From the NCBI GenBank assembly GCA_009746045.1, contig RPFO01000418.1:2551334-2615333 (forward strand): a stretch of DNA of 64,000 nt, in the 5' to 3' direction. Below the pieces are notes generated by a model. It was not told where the DNA came from and searched no databases. It saw only the letters and a list, made by a program, of their open reading frames with translations. The position numbers and the translations under genes were made by a program. Below, piece by piece: positions 32,201-45,700 of this stretch (the first letter of the stretch is position 1; each line of letters starts with the position of its first letter). Origin of the DNA: Mesostigma viride. Taxonomy: Eukaryota > Streptophyta > Mesostigmatophyceae > Mesostigmatales > Mesostigmataceae.

Positions 32201-33895
32201 CGCAGTCCTGCAGATGGGCTTCCGCCAGCTGCCGGCGGCCGTAAATATACTCTTATGGCCGGCGTCTTTGCAGACGGCGTCAATTGCAGTGCACGCCCCG
32301 GCTTGTCAGTGGAGGAAGTGCGGCGGCAGTACCGGCGTGAGCCCCGGCCGGGTGAGTATACCCTGTCCACTTGGTCTTCGTGGATTATGTCAAGGCCTTC
32401 GACTCAGTATTCTGGCCAGCTGCCCTTTGGAATATACTTGCTCTCTACTGGGTTCCAAGCCGTTGTTTGCTGCCCTCCACAAGTTGTATGAGGGGTCTAC
32501 AGCATCAGTCCGTACGTCGTATGGCACCCCCCACTGGCCCTTGCCCCCTCCAAACAGGGCTGACCGGTGTGGCAAGGTTGTGTCCTGTCACCATATACCT
32601 GTCCATCATTGTCGTGGACTATGTCATGCACAAGGCGCGCGCCCGCTGGCGATCGCCAGCGTTGTACGGCATGAGCCTGCCGGCCTAGTCATTCACAACT
32701 TGACCCCAGCACGTGTGGCAATGCGGATGGGATGGCCATACCGCCTGGCCGGCAGAATTGATCTACGCTGATGATACCACGTTCTCATCGAGGATACCGA
32801 GCATACATGTATGTCCAGCTCCGGTTGGACTGCCTGGACCTGGAAGCACGAGCCGAGTTGGCCCGGAAATCAGCAAGAAGACTGAAGCGATGGCCCTAGG
32901 GCTTAATTGACGGGCGCCCCCCACTGCTTTTACTACCTGGACGGCACAGCAGTTCACTACACTGAGCGTTTTAAACTCTTGGGCAGCTGGCTTCCTAGCA
33001 CCAATCGGATGACATCGACACACGTACGCGTAGGTCTTGCATGGACGACTTTGCGTAGATTAGACAGAGTGTGGCGTGCACGTCAAGGACCTGGGCGCTG
33101 CATGGCCGGACTGAACGGGATCTTTTCAAGGTTCTTGTTCTTACTAAATTCTGACCTGTGGGGCGGAAGCCTGGACACTCACTGAACATCTGGAGTCGAT
33201 CCAGATGGAATGGGACAGTTACTAGGATGCTTTAGTATATCTTGGGGGTGAAGTACGGCGAACTAGGCCCCCGCCACTTAAGGCTGCATTGTAGGATGGG
33301 ATGCCCCTTTGTGTATGATATTATTAGGCAGCGTAGACTGACAGTTTGCTTGCCATCTAGCCTGTACTAATCAGGTTGATACAGATGAGGGCCCTGCTGG
33401 TTCCTTGCGGACTGGCCAGCTCGGGAGCTATCTTCTTATACACATTGGTCAGACCCTGCCAGGGTAAGGCGACGCGGTGGCCAACATTGGACATACCGGC
33501 CGCGACATGATTTTAGCTGCTATGCAGAGGAAATTAAGACGCTGTTGGCGTCATCCGCTCAATCACCGGGGCCGCTCTTACTCATGAAGATACATGGTCG
33601 GATGTGCAGGATAAGCAGCGTTGGGCGGACATTGTCAAAGACTATACGACCCCCCAACTGTGCATGCACGGGTCCTATAGAAAATATAAAAAGCATGCTA
33701 GGCTTGAGTTTGCGTGCAAGATGAGCTCGAGGCCTCACTTGAGGCCCAGTTTAGACTCATGTCCACAGCTGTGGACGTAGTTACATGTGGCATATTGACG
33801 TCCTGGGGAGACGTCCACTTTACCTGGGAAATTCTGACAGTGCTCCGTGGTCCCCCAACGGGGACACAAGACTAATTCATTAATTGATTCAATCT
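32201..33895 (+). mobile_element. LINE-C copy, heavily decayed
   Basis: Plus-strand RT blocks related to LINE-A: MGFRQ (32213), FVDYVKAFDSVFW (about 32377), YLSIIVVDYVM (about 32595), catalytic YADDTTF (about 32765), RFKLLGSWLPS (about 32970). They are in many frames with stops. The tail near 33840-33895 has GTGCTCCGTGGTCCCCCAACGG and TAATTCATTAATTG, matched by the relic near 23415-23460. Sequence and tail differ from LINE-A and LINE-B, so it is listed as a third family. Confidence 0.7.
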
Positions 33896-33899
33896 AGAT

Positions 33900-34330
33900 G
33901 ACCGCAATCCATTATAATGTACAGGTAGACTGCATCACGTGAGCATGCAGAAGTCCTCAGTGGGAGGGGAACATGGGATGGAATACTGAGATTAATAAAT
34001 TAATGTACACGTCACGTGAGCATAAGTCCTCAGTGGGAGGGGAACATGGCATGGAATGGATGATGCGAGCTATCTAGTTCCTATAGTTAATTACAGGGTT
34101 GTGGGCACCACGGCCCGATCATGCATCGCTATATGAATGCCATACGCGGTCACACGCGGAGCCCCCGGCCACTGCAGACTTGCAGACGTGGTCGGGTCTC
34201 GTTCATCACTGCTTGCCACCTATCCTTGCGAACCATCTGCCCCCATATTACAGACAAACCATGGTCTGCAGGAGGCTGCCCGGGGGTGAGCCCGTCGCGT
34301 CTAGTAGGGTAGCACATGTCCATGCCTTGT
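33900..34330 (-). mobile_element. LINE-A 3' end fragments, inverted, two copies
   Basis: Minus-strand copies of the LINE-A 3' UTR at about 33926-33990 and 34005-34120 (each with CACGTGAGCAT and AGTCCTCAGTGGGAGGGGAACATGG-type blocks, given here in part). The second continues into the ORF end (MDMC, RRDGLTPGQPP) to about 34330. It abuts the plus-strand LINE-A copy, so the two lie head to head. Confidence 0.75.
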
Positions 34331-36226
34331 GCCATGTACCCAGCCCTGACGGAACCCCTGGCCGACCCCAACGAGCTTCCGCGGTTCACCGAGCTCGAGC
34401 TGAGCACCGCCGCCAAGCAACTCCGCTTCTACGCCGCCGTTGGACCTGACCAGCTCCGGAGCTCCCAGCCCCGGTGATTAAGCTGACGGCCGGCGCTCAC
34501 GGGGTTCCTGCTTGACGTCTGCAACCGGATCCTGCTAGCTTGCCGACGCGCCGCCGATTCCTGAGTGGCAGCACTGTCAGCTACCGTATTATGCTGTACA
34601 AAAACAAAGGTTCCACTGACGACCCCGCCAACTACAGAGGAGTCTGCATCCAGAGCGCCGCACTCAAGTTGTTCATGCGCATGATCCTCAACCGCCTTCG
34701 TTCTGCTCTCGACTGTCACCTTGGGGAAAGTCAAATGGGCTTCCGTCCTGGGCGCAACACCGTCATGGCCATCTTCGTCGCGCGTCGCCTCTTCGAGGAA
34801 ATCGCTCTCCTGCAACCTGGTGATTGACTCGAGTTTCCCGCCATCCTGATCTTCGTCGACTTCATCAAGGCTTTTGATTCTGTCCTCTGGGACGCTCTAT
34901 GGGCTGTACCGTTGCTTGCGCTCGTGTCCCGGCCACTCCCCTGATTACCGTCATCCGCACGCTGTATGAGGGGTCGACCACTTCGGTGCGCACTCAACAC
35001 GGCATTACCCCGCCATGCCCACTGCAGACCGGCGTCTGGCAGGGTTGCGTCCTGTCGCCGTATACCTGTTTATTATTGTAGTGGACTATGTTATGCGCCA
35101 GGCACGTGCTCGCTTTGCTAGCATTGCAGGCCGTGCCCCTGGCCTAGCGATCACAAACGAGCTTGGAGAAGGGGGGCCGACTAACAAGCAGAATTTACTA
35201 GCTGACCTCATTTATGCCGACGACATCACGCTCATCGAGAAGCCGGAGTCTGCCCAACTTTTGCTGGACTGCCTGGCGCTCGAGGCTCGGGCGGTTGGTC
35301 TAGAAATCAGCCCCAAAACGGAGGCCCTGGCCCTCGGCATGGCAGGGCCCCCACCCACACTCCGCCTCTTAGACGATGCCGAGGTCAACTACCCTCCTTC
35401 AGGTCGCTTCAAGCTGCTCGGTAGTTGGCTTCCCGACTGCGAGGACGACATGACGACACGGATCGGGGCGTGGGCGCACCTCCATGACCACCGCCGCTGG
35501 TGGAGCAACCCCGCCCTACCCCGGATCGTCAAGCGTGACCTCTTCAAGGTAGTAATTCTGACGATCCTGACCTATGGCGCCGAGACCTGGACACTGACGC
35601 AGGAGCTGGAGCAACAACGACTCGACGGCGCCGTCACCAAGATGCAGCGCAAGGCCCTTAACATCCCCTTTGGTTTGCACATTAGTAATGAGGATTTGTA
35701 CGCTGATTTGCCCTATGTTTCCCACATTATTAGGCACAGGCGCCTGGGCCTAGCCGGGCACCTGGCCCGCACAGATCAGGTAGACACATCAGATAGACTA
35801 GCTGGCACCAAGCCCGCCCAGCCTGGGCGATATGTCCTCACCTGGCGTGCCCCCGGCCGCGCGCGGCAGGGCCGCCACCCGTGGACTTTTCGTGATAGCC
35901 TCGGCATGGACATGTGCTACACTAGACGTGACGGGCTCACACCCGGGCAGCCTCCTGGTTTGTCTGTAATATGGAGGCAGATGGTGCGCAAGGATAGATG
36001 GCACGTAGTGATGAAGGAGACCACCCCCAAGCCTGTGGGGGCTCCGCGTGTGACCGCGTATGGCATTCATAGCGATATTCGGGCCGCGGTGCCCACACCC
36101 CTGTAACTAGGACCTAGATAGCTTACCCCATCCATTCCATCCCATGTTCCCCTCCCACTGAGGACTTATGCTCACGTGACGCAGTCACGTGTCTATTAAT
36201 TAATTAATTAATGTCCATGCCTAGTA
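34331..36226 (+). mobile_element. LINE-A copy, the most complete
   Basis: RT region from about 34550, a long open C-terminal frame to 36106, then a 120-bp 3' UTR ending in a TTAA-type tail at 36226. The 5' end is truncated, with no endonuclease domain. The same tail occurs truncated at 28910-29048 and in other relics, so this is a repeated family. No clear TSD was found, because both flanks are other LINE-A pieces. Confidence 0.85.
34540..36106 (+). pseudogene. LINE-A reverse transcriptase, two or more frame breaks
   Basis: First frame 34540-34827: PANYRGVCIQSAALKLFM, MGFRPGRNTV. A short second frame holds ILIFVDFIKAFDSVLW (about 34845-34890). The last frame, 35015-36106, has the catalytic YADD (about 35216), RFKLLGSWLPDCEDD, TYGAETWTLT, then a C-terminal region with HI.HRRLGLAGHLART and a stop after VPTPL. 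Order and motifs are those of a LINE RT; the clade is not resolved. The C-terminal frame alone is 363 codons and intact. Confidence 0.85.
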
Positions 36227-36436
36227 GCCTATCACGGAAAGTCCACGGGTGGCACGGCCCTGCCGCGCGTGGCCTGGGGCACGCCAGGTGAAGACAAAAC
36301 GTCCAGGCTGGGCGGGCTTGGTGCCAGCTAGTCCGATCCGATGCGTCTACCTGTCAGATCTTTGCGGGCCAGGTGCATGCCTGGATAGGCCCAGGCGCCT
36401 GTGCCTAAGAATGTGGGAAACATATATATGCGGTGC
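36227..36436 (-). repeat. Inverted LINE-A ORF fragment
   Basis: The reverse complement of the LINE-A region near 35700-35915 starts at the very end of the plus-strand LINE-A tail. The junction tail/inverted ORF lies at 36226/36227. It reads as a 5'-inverted or joined copy. Confidence 0.7.
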
Positions 36437-36463
36437 CCCCTGGCACCGAATTGGAGGTCCAGA

Positions 36464-37502
36464 TGTCACGTCCGTGATCATTTACGTCCGTGCACTCAAG
36501 AAGTTACGCGGTTGCCGTAATCGGAATCGTTACCGACGTTTGGTTGGTTCCGATTCAGTAGGCCGCAGGCTTTGTTCCTTGGGCCGGTGTGGAGCGCCGC
36601 GCCGGAAAGGCCTGAATTTCTAGAGTGACAGTCTTAGGTGACCTGACTTAGGTTCAGGCGCAAGACTTTGGGGCGCAAAGCCTTGGTGGCTTGCGCAATA
36701 TTCCGGTGCGTGACATTTGGCAGTTATGAATCTTTTGTATTGTCCAGACGGAATGATGTTCAGTCCATCTGACAAAGCTAGATACGCAGATCGTAGTGTG
36801 CGGTGTGCTGGCTCGCACGTGGTTGTCGAACAGACTTGCTCTGCATTTTGCTGGCAGTCTAACTGCACGTCAGGCGGCTTGCTGGCAAATGCGACAGCGC
36901 ATGGATGCCGGGATTTTTGGAGGTATTTAGGAGCAGCGCAGCGGCCATGGTGGTCGTTGTTCGCTCGTTTCTCTCCCTCACAACTAGTTTGTTGTCTTCA
37001 TGGGGTTAAACTTCTCGAACAGCCCGGAGCAGCCCCCGTGAGTGGTTGCATGTCGTTGCCATGACGATGGTTGATAAGATTGACAATGGTTTGATCCGGT
37101 TGGGATGTTGTTGGCATTGTGGACGAGAAACGTTCTGCTGACCCGGGAACAGTCCCGGGAAAGGGCCGGTTCGTCGTTGGCCAGTGTGCCAGTAACTGGG
37201 ACATGAGCGCAGAGTCACACAGTTGATATAGATTATGACGTAAGTAAACACTGTTGCGCCACAGTGGCGTCATGGTCGGTCTGTGGTGATTTCGATGGGT
37301 CTCAAGGATATGTAGTTACTCTTACAGTTGCGGCAGCACAACTCGGCATTCATTGTAATTTGTCAAATGTTATGGAATGAATGGTTTGGGCATTGCTTTC
37401 ATCATAAAGCATTATTGCAATCTTCATAATATAAATATCGGCTGGCTGCGCTGCCTGTCATGAAGGTGGTGGTGCCGTCAAGGACCACACCTATCATTTC
37501 CA
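36464..37502. repeat. 1,039-bp repeat, copy 1
   Basis: Begins TGTCACGTCCGTGATC and ends ATCATTTCCA. It matches copy 2 (37912-38950) in length and almost entirely in sequence. The TG...CA ends suggest an LTR, but its outer flanks (CCAGA, and CTTTA after copy 2) do not form a TSD. A TATAAATA box occurs near 37430. The frames in it (115 codons plus strand, 82 and 91 codons minus) match nothing I know. Confidence 0.7.
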
Positions 37503-37909
37503 CTTATTTAAACGAGCGAACAACCCTTGGCGGGTTCAGTTCGGACAGCCTGAGCCGGAGATATACCCAAGCTGCTTGCAGAATCAAGCACTTGGAAGAG
37601 GATTAAGCTTATCCTTTAAAAAGCTATGAAGAGGATTAGGCTTATCCTTGAAAAAGCCATGAAGAGGATTATGCTTATCCTTGAAAAAGCACTGAAGAGG
37701 TTATTGCTTAGCCTATTTGAAAAGCATGTGTGGTCCTGTCGTGGGAATTTTTTTTTCCCTATGTGATCCTCTTTTTGACTTTTTGGCTCTTCATTTTTTC
37801 GAGCTAAAAAGTGGGGGGGAATATAGTGGATCACACACAAGAGTACTCTATTGCTATGGATATGCCTTCCAAGTGATAGGCTAGGATATAATGGCACGCA
37901 AACGCGACA
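37503..37909. repeat. Spacer with a 36-bp tandem repeat
   Basis: About three and a half copies of a unit with GAAGAGGATTAAGCTTATCC and AAAAAGC lie at about 37598-37725. Each unit includes a small palindrome (GGATTAAGCTTATCC or a variant), so each can fold. The rest has no gene. The last 20 bp (37890-37909) are the left target duplication of copy 2. Confidence 0.65.
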
Positions 37910-38958
37910 GCTGTCACGTCCGTGATCATTTACGTCCGTGCACTCAAGAAGTTACGCGGTTGCCGTAATCGGAATCGTTACCGACGTTTGGTTGGTTCCG
38001 ATTCAGTAGGCCGCAGGCTTTGTTCCTTGGGCCGGTGTGGAGCGCCGCGCCGGAAAGGCCTGAATTTCTAGAGTGACAGTCTTAGGTGACCTGACTTAGG
38101 TTCAGGCGCAAGACTTTGGGGCGCAAAGCCTTGGTGGCTTGCGCAATATTCCGGTGCGTGACATTTGGCAGTTATGAATCTTTTGTATTGTCCAGACGGA
38201 ATGATGTTCAGTCCATCTGACAAAGCTAGATACGCAGATCGTAGTGTGCGGTGTGCTGGCTCGCACGTGGTTGTCGAACAGACTTGCTCTGCATTTTGCT
38301 GGCAGTCTAACTGCACGTCAGGCGGCTTGCTGGCAAATGCGACAGCGCATGGATGCCGGGATTTTTGGAGGTATTTAGGAGCAGCGCAGCGGCCATGGTG
38401 GTCGTTGTTCGCTCGTTTCTCTCCCTCACAACTAGTTTGTTGTCTTCATGGGGTTAAACTTCTCGAACAGCCCGGAGCAGCCCCCGTGAGTGGTTGCATG
38501 TCGTTGCCATGACGATGGTTGATAAGATTGACAATGGTTTGATCCGGTTGGGATGTTGTTGGCATTGTGGACGAGAAACGTTCTGCTGACCCGGGAACAG
38601 TCCCGGGAAAGGGCCGGTTCGTCGTTGGCCAGTGTGCCAGTAACTGGGACATGAGCGCAGAGTCACACAGTTGATATAGATTATGACGTAAGTAAACACT
38701 GTTGCGCCACAGTGGCGTCATGGTCGGTCTGTGGTGATTTCGATGGGTCTCAAGGATATGTAGTTACTCTTACAGTTGCGGCAGCACAACTCGGCATTCA
38801 TTGTAATTTGTCAAATGTTATGGAATGAATGGTTTGGGCATTGCTTTCATCATAAAGCATTATTGCAATCTTCATAATATAAATATCGGCTGGCTGCGCT
38901 GCCTGTCATGAAGGTGGTGGTGCCGTCAAGGACCACACCTATCATTTCCACTTTATTT
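37910..38958. mobile_element. 1,039-bp repeat, copy 2, with 20-bp target duplication
   Basis: The 1,049-bp insert, containing the repeat at 37912-38950, is flanked by a perfect 20-bp direct repeat (37890-37909 and 38959-38978, starting AATGGCACGC). A 20-bp TSD fits target-primed retroposition rather than LTR integration. The extra bases at the right are CTTTATTT. So this looks like a non-coding retroposon, although the TG...CA ends mimic an LTR. Confidence 0.65.
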
Positions 38959-38978
38959 AATGGCACGCAAACGCGACA

Positions 38979-39709
38979 CAGAGCTTTCATAATCTTCACT
39001 GCGTACTAAATTTCGAAAATGAGAATTGGTTTATTACATTTATGTGCGGAGGAAATAAATAACCAGTGCTGTGCCAGGCATGTCCAAACTTAAACAGACA
39101 TTACAAAAAGGTTTCAACGATTAAGCCCGTATCTGTCCATACACCACAGTACCTGCAATAAATAGATTATAGTAGTCCAAGCGGCAGGCTCTTCAGTAGT
39201 GCATAGCCTCCCCCCCCCCCCCCCCCCACGTATTGCTCTAAACTGCCCAGAATTAATGGTTGGAGTGACAGTCCCTGGGCCATGTATAACACTGTCCAGT
39301 AATAATCCGTAATATACTACTGCTAAACTATATCCCAAACACAGCCTTACCATGCTTCGTTATCGCATTCAGGAAGCTCTATAACTGGCTGTTGCAGCTT
39401 CCTACATAGGAGACAGTGCCCTGGGTAGGCACCAGTCAGGCCCCTTAAACTGCCGAAATTGTTGCTCGGCGCAGCGCTCCAAGATGTACATTGGCGACCA
39501 TAAAACGCATGTCAATGCGGAAAGTAAGTTTTGCGTTTGGACCAGTCTTCCCACTGGGCGCACTGACAAGGGGCTGCCCGCATAATGACAGAAAACTCCC
39601 AACCGAGTCGTCTCTGCGCATGTCACAAATTGAGCTCAGAAGGAATCATGAGCATTGTATGACATTGCCGACAAACATCTAGATAATCGGATCGACAGAT
39701 ACAAAGACC
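38979..39709. other. Downstream region of the zinc-finger gene
   Basis: Probably holds the 3' UTR of the minus-strand gene at 39710-47233; AATAAA on the minus strand at 39035-39030 is one candidate polyadenylation signal. A run of about 19 C lies near 39210-39229. No other gene is seen. Confidence 0.4.
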
Positions 39710-42700
39710 TCACACCATGATTGGAAATCCCATTCCAGCTTCAGCACTGCCAGTTGGCACACTGGGCTTCCGTGAAGCCAGATTCGCCATACTGTTGCAC
39801 CCTTCAATTGCAGGGGCTGCCACTGCCCCAGTTGCTTGTTGTAACACCAGACGTGTCTCACTTAAGCTGGAGTGCGTGTCCAGTGCCGGGGGCGAGCCTT
39901 CCACCCGGATGACCTTGCACTCAGCGGGATACATGCCATGTGCAGCCTTTGATGACACGGCAGGTGTGGCAACACCAGCTGTTTCGTCAGCACAGCCAGA
40001 ACTCGCACCATCCGAGCAGCTCGCGGGCGCAGATTCCTGGTTGACGGTGTCAATCGTCCCAGACACTGCCGCTTCCGCGCAGTCTCCCACATGCTCAGGA
40101 TCTGTTGTAGCTGGCCTGAGCTTCTTGCACCTGCAAACACAATAAGGGTCAACAACATGCCAAAATTGTTGCAAAGCATGTGTCACATTGACTATCTATA
40201 TCCATGGTCCATGAATAATGCCTGGGCTGCTGCCGGGATCATTATTAGCCGAGATTTGTACTCGGAGCACAGGGGGATCAGTGCATGGCCATGGAAAGCG
40301 CCATACAATCTGGATCCAATAATTGCAGTCTTCAACATAGTAGGGAATAAACGTAGATCATTGACCCCTTGTGTTATAACTGATGAACAGTCCCACCCTT
40401 ATGTACATATAAATCCAGGGCAAATGTATATGTACATGGAGGTGCGCCGGTATAATAACTAGGCAGAAAGAAGTACGTACACTTTAATGCCCAGCGGACC
40501 GCTGGGCAGTGTATACCATACATAGAAGGCAAGCTCTAAGACGCTGCTTGTTGATAAAATCTCTATCCGTCCCTGCATATCACTAAACCAGACCGCAACA
40601 TCTGTGTGGCCAAGTAGTCTATATTGACAGGAAACATGAGCGTGGCTGTACACAACAATTACACGCATAGAAACCAGAATACATGCATTACCTGCAAAAA
40701 GTGAACGCAAGGCCAGGTCAATCTGTTCTAGGCATGCATACCTGTTGCACTGCCGCCTGGAGCGGTAATTGTGATTCTTGCAGAAAACGCATTGCCAGTC
40801 GCCAGGGCGCCACCTGCAAAAAATGAAGTCCCCATTCACCCGCAAGTACAAACATCAGCACCGACATTGTTTTTGATATTGCTGCAGAAACAATTAAGAT
40901 CAACCATGCGCACGAGTCTGATTGACTGGATGATAATACGTCTACAAAATAATGGCCCAAGTCTCGATAGTATTATATTGACAGCATCAGAAGTCTGGCA
41001 GCTCGCAGCAAAAGACAGCTCTGAGCCGGCTTTTGCTACCAAGTCAGAATGACATTCTGACTAGACACCCATGCTGTTGTGACTTCACTACTGGTGTACC
41101 TTCAGTAGTGTACCAAACCAAGATACAGGCTAAGCAAAAAATTCCACTGGTCAATCAAGGCCCTGCAAGTTTTTCGAGGGGTCTGACTACCCACTTCAGC
41201 ATTCATCCAAACTTTGGTAAAAACTAAAATGCGTGTATACAATTGAAATTATGTCGAAGTGAATTACAATTCTCTTTTCATTGAGTGTAAAAGCCTACCG
41301 CCACTTCCCCTTGCCGTTGGGTTCAGGCAACAAGCCAGCTTATTACAATGCACTTTGGGGCTTGCACTTATGCCACTCTTGTCCGTTACGTCACAAAACA
41401 GTTCATGCACTTTGATAAATTTGAGAATCATTCAGTCTAGATGCCTTGCTATCATTGAACTTGGCTACTGTCAATACTGTTAGCAAATTATATGCCTACG
41501 CATCATGTACGGTGCATCAGTAGTACAACAAGTGTCAGAGGAAACCCTCACAATAAATAATGGCGGGTGCGATATATTATCGAGGGCGCATCCCTAATAC
41601 CTCCGTTTACAACACATTGACGGAAAAAATCATTAAAAAAGAACAAGCAGATGGGCGCACTGTCAGGGGAAAATTTACCGCTGACACAGACAGATGATAT
41701 GCAGTCGGAATTAAGATATCAATAGGTGGCCACAAAGTCGAGGCATTTGGTGCTAGTACCACTCCGCCCATCAAATCAATTTTCAATGTAATCATCCACA
41801 AGTCTAAGCTGATTGATACTAACGGACGTGTTCTGTGCATACACAGCAAGTTGTGGCACTTCTAAGTCAACTCAATACACTCCGGCTTCTGACGCTTGCG
41901 ATCAATTTGCCAAAAGCGTCCAATACACCTCTTGCATCGACTCAAAATACTTACTCGTCCTTGATCTCCTTCTTCCTCACATAGCCCTCGGCATCTGCAA
42001 CCGCGACATGGTGGGCCGCTAACCCATTCAGCTGCTGGAAAGGCGTCAGCGGCTGGTTGTAGAAGTACATAGGACCCATGGGTCCCATTGGCCCGGCCAG
42101 AACTCCAACAGGGCCCATGGGCAGCTGCTGTGGGGGAATTTGTCCGATAATCAATCATGCTCACAACCATTTATATTCAATAGGCAATATCAGAAATGCA
42201 AATGTAAGAATTAACAGCAACTAGTTGATGCAAGACGGTGCATTGCATCATAATCGCCAAATCCTCCAGCGTGATAATGATTCGCTTCAATGTAAGCACA
42301 CATATTTCTGTACCACCCACATCAGCATACCCCAAGTGCAGACTACATGTAGCCATTATTCGCATTAACATACACTAGATCTGTCGATACCACTCGAAAC
42401 ATGTATCAACAACTATCCTTGTTACTTGCGCAAAGCCTGTCCATGACACGCAGTGCTAGAATCACATTAGAGCAAATTACCATGCAGGGCATGAAAACAT
42501 CTTATCAATAATATTTTTGTTAAAAAAAAACAAACCTGGCCAGGGGCCCAGAAGGGCTGGTAAGGACCGTAGTGCGCATAACCACAGCCTGGCTGTCCGC
42601 CATAGCCGACCTGTATGTAATTGCGTGCACCGGCCACACACAACAGTGCAAGTAGAAAGGCCATTAGTCCAATTAAGGCATGCAGTGGTAGTATTGATAC

Positions 42701-45700
42701 TGTATCAACTAGGCAAAATACACCGCATTCAAATAACAAGTAAGTTAGTAAGACCATGATGCAGTGGTTTATTGCACGCATGCACATCAGAAATAATAAG
42801 GCAAGTACTTACAGCATGCAAGAATTTACGGAGCGTATCCGCTGATTGCCACATAAATTAGCTGACAATGCAAACTCCCATGAATGCCACAACACTGGCA
42901 GTAAGTTAAGTTGGTCCATGAATAACAGGATATAAGGACCGTGATCTATACGTACTATATGGTTCCGTTTTCTGCTGTTGCAGCACTGCAGTAAACCAGC
43001 CGGCGGTGTCAAATAGTTCAGTTTTTACTGACACTGTATGCACATGCCAGGAAAATACTAGTCAGAAGCTCCTAATACAGTACACATCATGGCCTTCAGT
43101 TTCTGGCTGCAACTCGACTGTAATAAAAGCATAGGAATCCTTACCATCCCATCGACGGTGTAGGGCGCGAGATGCTCAGCAGCCTGGGCAATGGCCGGAC
43201 CTGGGTAGCTGACAAACTGGCCATTATGCACAAAACCCTTGGAAATTCCGGGAAATGCAGGCACATGGGTAACTGCGAAACATGGACCAGCGGCAGATGC
43301 AGGTGCCCCATTAACACTTGGCACATGCTGAACGTCTGGTCTAGTAACTGAGCCAGGAACACATCCTTCCGCACTGCCGCCAGAGTTGCGGTCTCCAAGC
43401 ACAATTACAGGAGCCCCAGTCACATTGGAGGCGCCCGTTGAGCATGCCTTGGCACTGCCATTCGCCCCCTGTGACACAACGCTCGGCATGCCCGGTGTTG
43501 CCAGATATCGAAGAGGAAGCACTTCGCTGTTGCCCTCATGGCCACCCTCCGCGGCTGTCATGTACCATATATGTATTATAATAATATATGTCATGTACCA
43601 TATATGTATGCAGAGATAATTAGGAGCAAAATATAAAAAAACATTTTGTAACACACAAGTCAAACGAGTTGAAAGCCAAAACAAATTCCTAGATTTAGGT
43701 AAAGGAGCAGGTCGTCTGCTGCACAACGACCCAAAGGTAAAAGGCCGGGCTGCCTCTACTTAATTTCCTAATTTACACTAGAAAAACACATAAAGAAATT
43801 TTGACACCAATGGATATCACAAGGTTGCTTTACCCTAGATAAAGCAGCTTCACTGCTAGCTGAAGGTAGCATTGATTCACTCGATTACACTGGAAAGGAA
43901 AGCACGAAAGAAGGCAACTGTGGGTTGGAACACATGATCATACATGCATTGAGGACCTGGCGGTATATGTGCGATTTTCATTATGTGCACCTACGTGCTT
44001 GTACCTACTATAACATGGAAGCATTCAATGCAGCCAGCTGGTCACATATGTTATCCAACAGTTAATAAAAACTGCTGGAGAGATCATTAGCACCCATGTG
44101 GTGCATACAGTACAGTGCATGTTGGTATATGATTACAGCAACCTTACTAGGTGGTTACTAGTGGGAGCTGTCACAGCGCACGGCAGATGGGAAACTGACG
44201 AACGCAAACCCAAAACCCTAAAACCGCGACCCAAGGATACATACCATGGTAAGCCACCAAAATGAAATCAATTTTAAGAAACGGGACAGGGAATCAAGGG
44301 CTACAAAGCTGGACACACCAAGGGGAGGACACAAAGATGGAGCATGGGCTCAGTGCCAAGCCTGACGAGCCGGACTGCTGTATTTACGGATTCCAGCTGT
44401 CAGCCCACTGTGCTGTAGCTTATAACCCAAGCTAAAACCACTGCCGGATTTTTCAGGCAGACCTGACAGGCTGACACTGCTCAAAACTCTAATTGTAATG
44501 GATTGGATTACACGCAGAAGCATATCCATGGCCCACAGCCAAATATGTACTTCCTTCAAGATGAGCTAGCACTTACTGGAAACTAGTTATAGACGCTTAC
44601 TGCTGTCAATGTGACGACCTATCCAAACATTACTAAGGCTTGACAGTTTCGTAAAAAATGAGAGAATGTAATCAGGCTTCTAGTTGACAGTTCAACCACA
44701 ATGGAAAGTTTCCATTGCAACATGACGTGGTAAGAAAAAGTACCTTTTTGCATGTTCCACAGCATAACTGCGGTGGCGATTGACTCCGGGGTTGTCTTGC
44801 AGCTTTCACACTGCAAGTATAAGCAATGCAATCAATAATTGTGCAGTGAGAGCCATCATGGGATAAAGATACATGTGGAAATCTTAACCCATAGCCCGCT
44901 GACCCATTTTGGGCATTTTCATACCCCTAAAAATGAAAAAAATCATAACTCACAGGCCACAACTCCAAATACCCTCAACCAAGATGCCAAACATATCTAC
45001 GCTTCAAGGGCTTTCAGAACATGCAATAATATCATGGTTTTATCAAAGCATTTGGATGGCAGCGCCAGTCAAAGTTGGCCAAAAGACGATCTTTTTTCCC
45101 CAAGAAAAAGTGTACCTACCCCTTACTTCCCAGGGAGGGAAGGGAACCTCAATAACAACATTGGACAACTTAGTTGGATAGTCCAATGGTGGTTTCCTTG
45201 GGTCAGACCACCCGGATAACCCATTAGACCAATAAAACGTGCTCGTATATGTGTGTGGGTTACGCGCGCGTAAACAGCCATCCATGACATGCAATACAAG
45301 AATGCATTATAGCAGGCTATAAAAGACTGCCAAAGGTGCTGGAATACAAACATGCTGCATACCTGCACTAACGGAATGATGTGCTCCAAAGAAATGCCAT
45401 AAACTGGGCACTTTCAGGGCTAATACCATTCTCTACAGCAGACATGGAAGCTTGCTAAACAGTGCACTAATAAGCTCGTCAAATATAATGCATGGAAGAC
45501 ATATTCCGCTGCAAACAACACGCAAACCCGTTGTCGTACATGGCTCGTTCATGTCCCGCACGGACTCCCCTGGCCGGGACCCTCATCATATCTCACACAT
45601 ACCGTTGCTCTACAGGCAAAGGCCGCCATAGCCTCATCCTGCATGCATCCTCCATGATTACCAGATTGATGTTCCGTTCAAAGATGACCTATAAACGCGT

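Noticed and set aside
36464-38950. Intact LTR retrotransposon with 1,039-bp LTRs
   Set aside because: The flanks do not form a TSD, no primer site or purine tract is seen, the 407-bp interior is non-coding, and copy 2 has its own 20-bp duplication.
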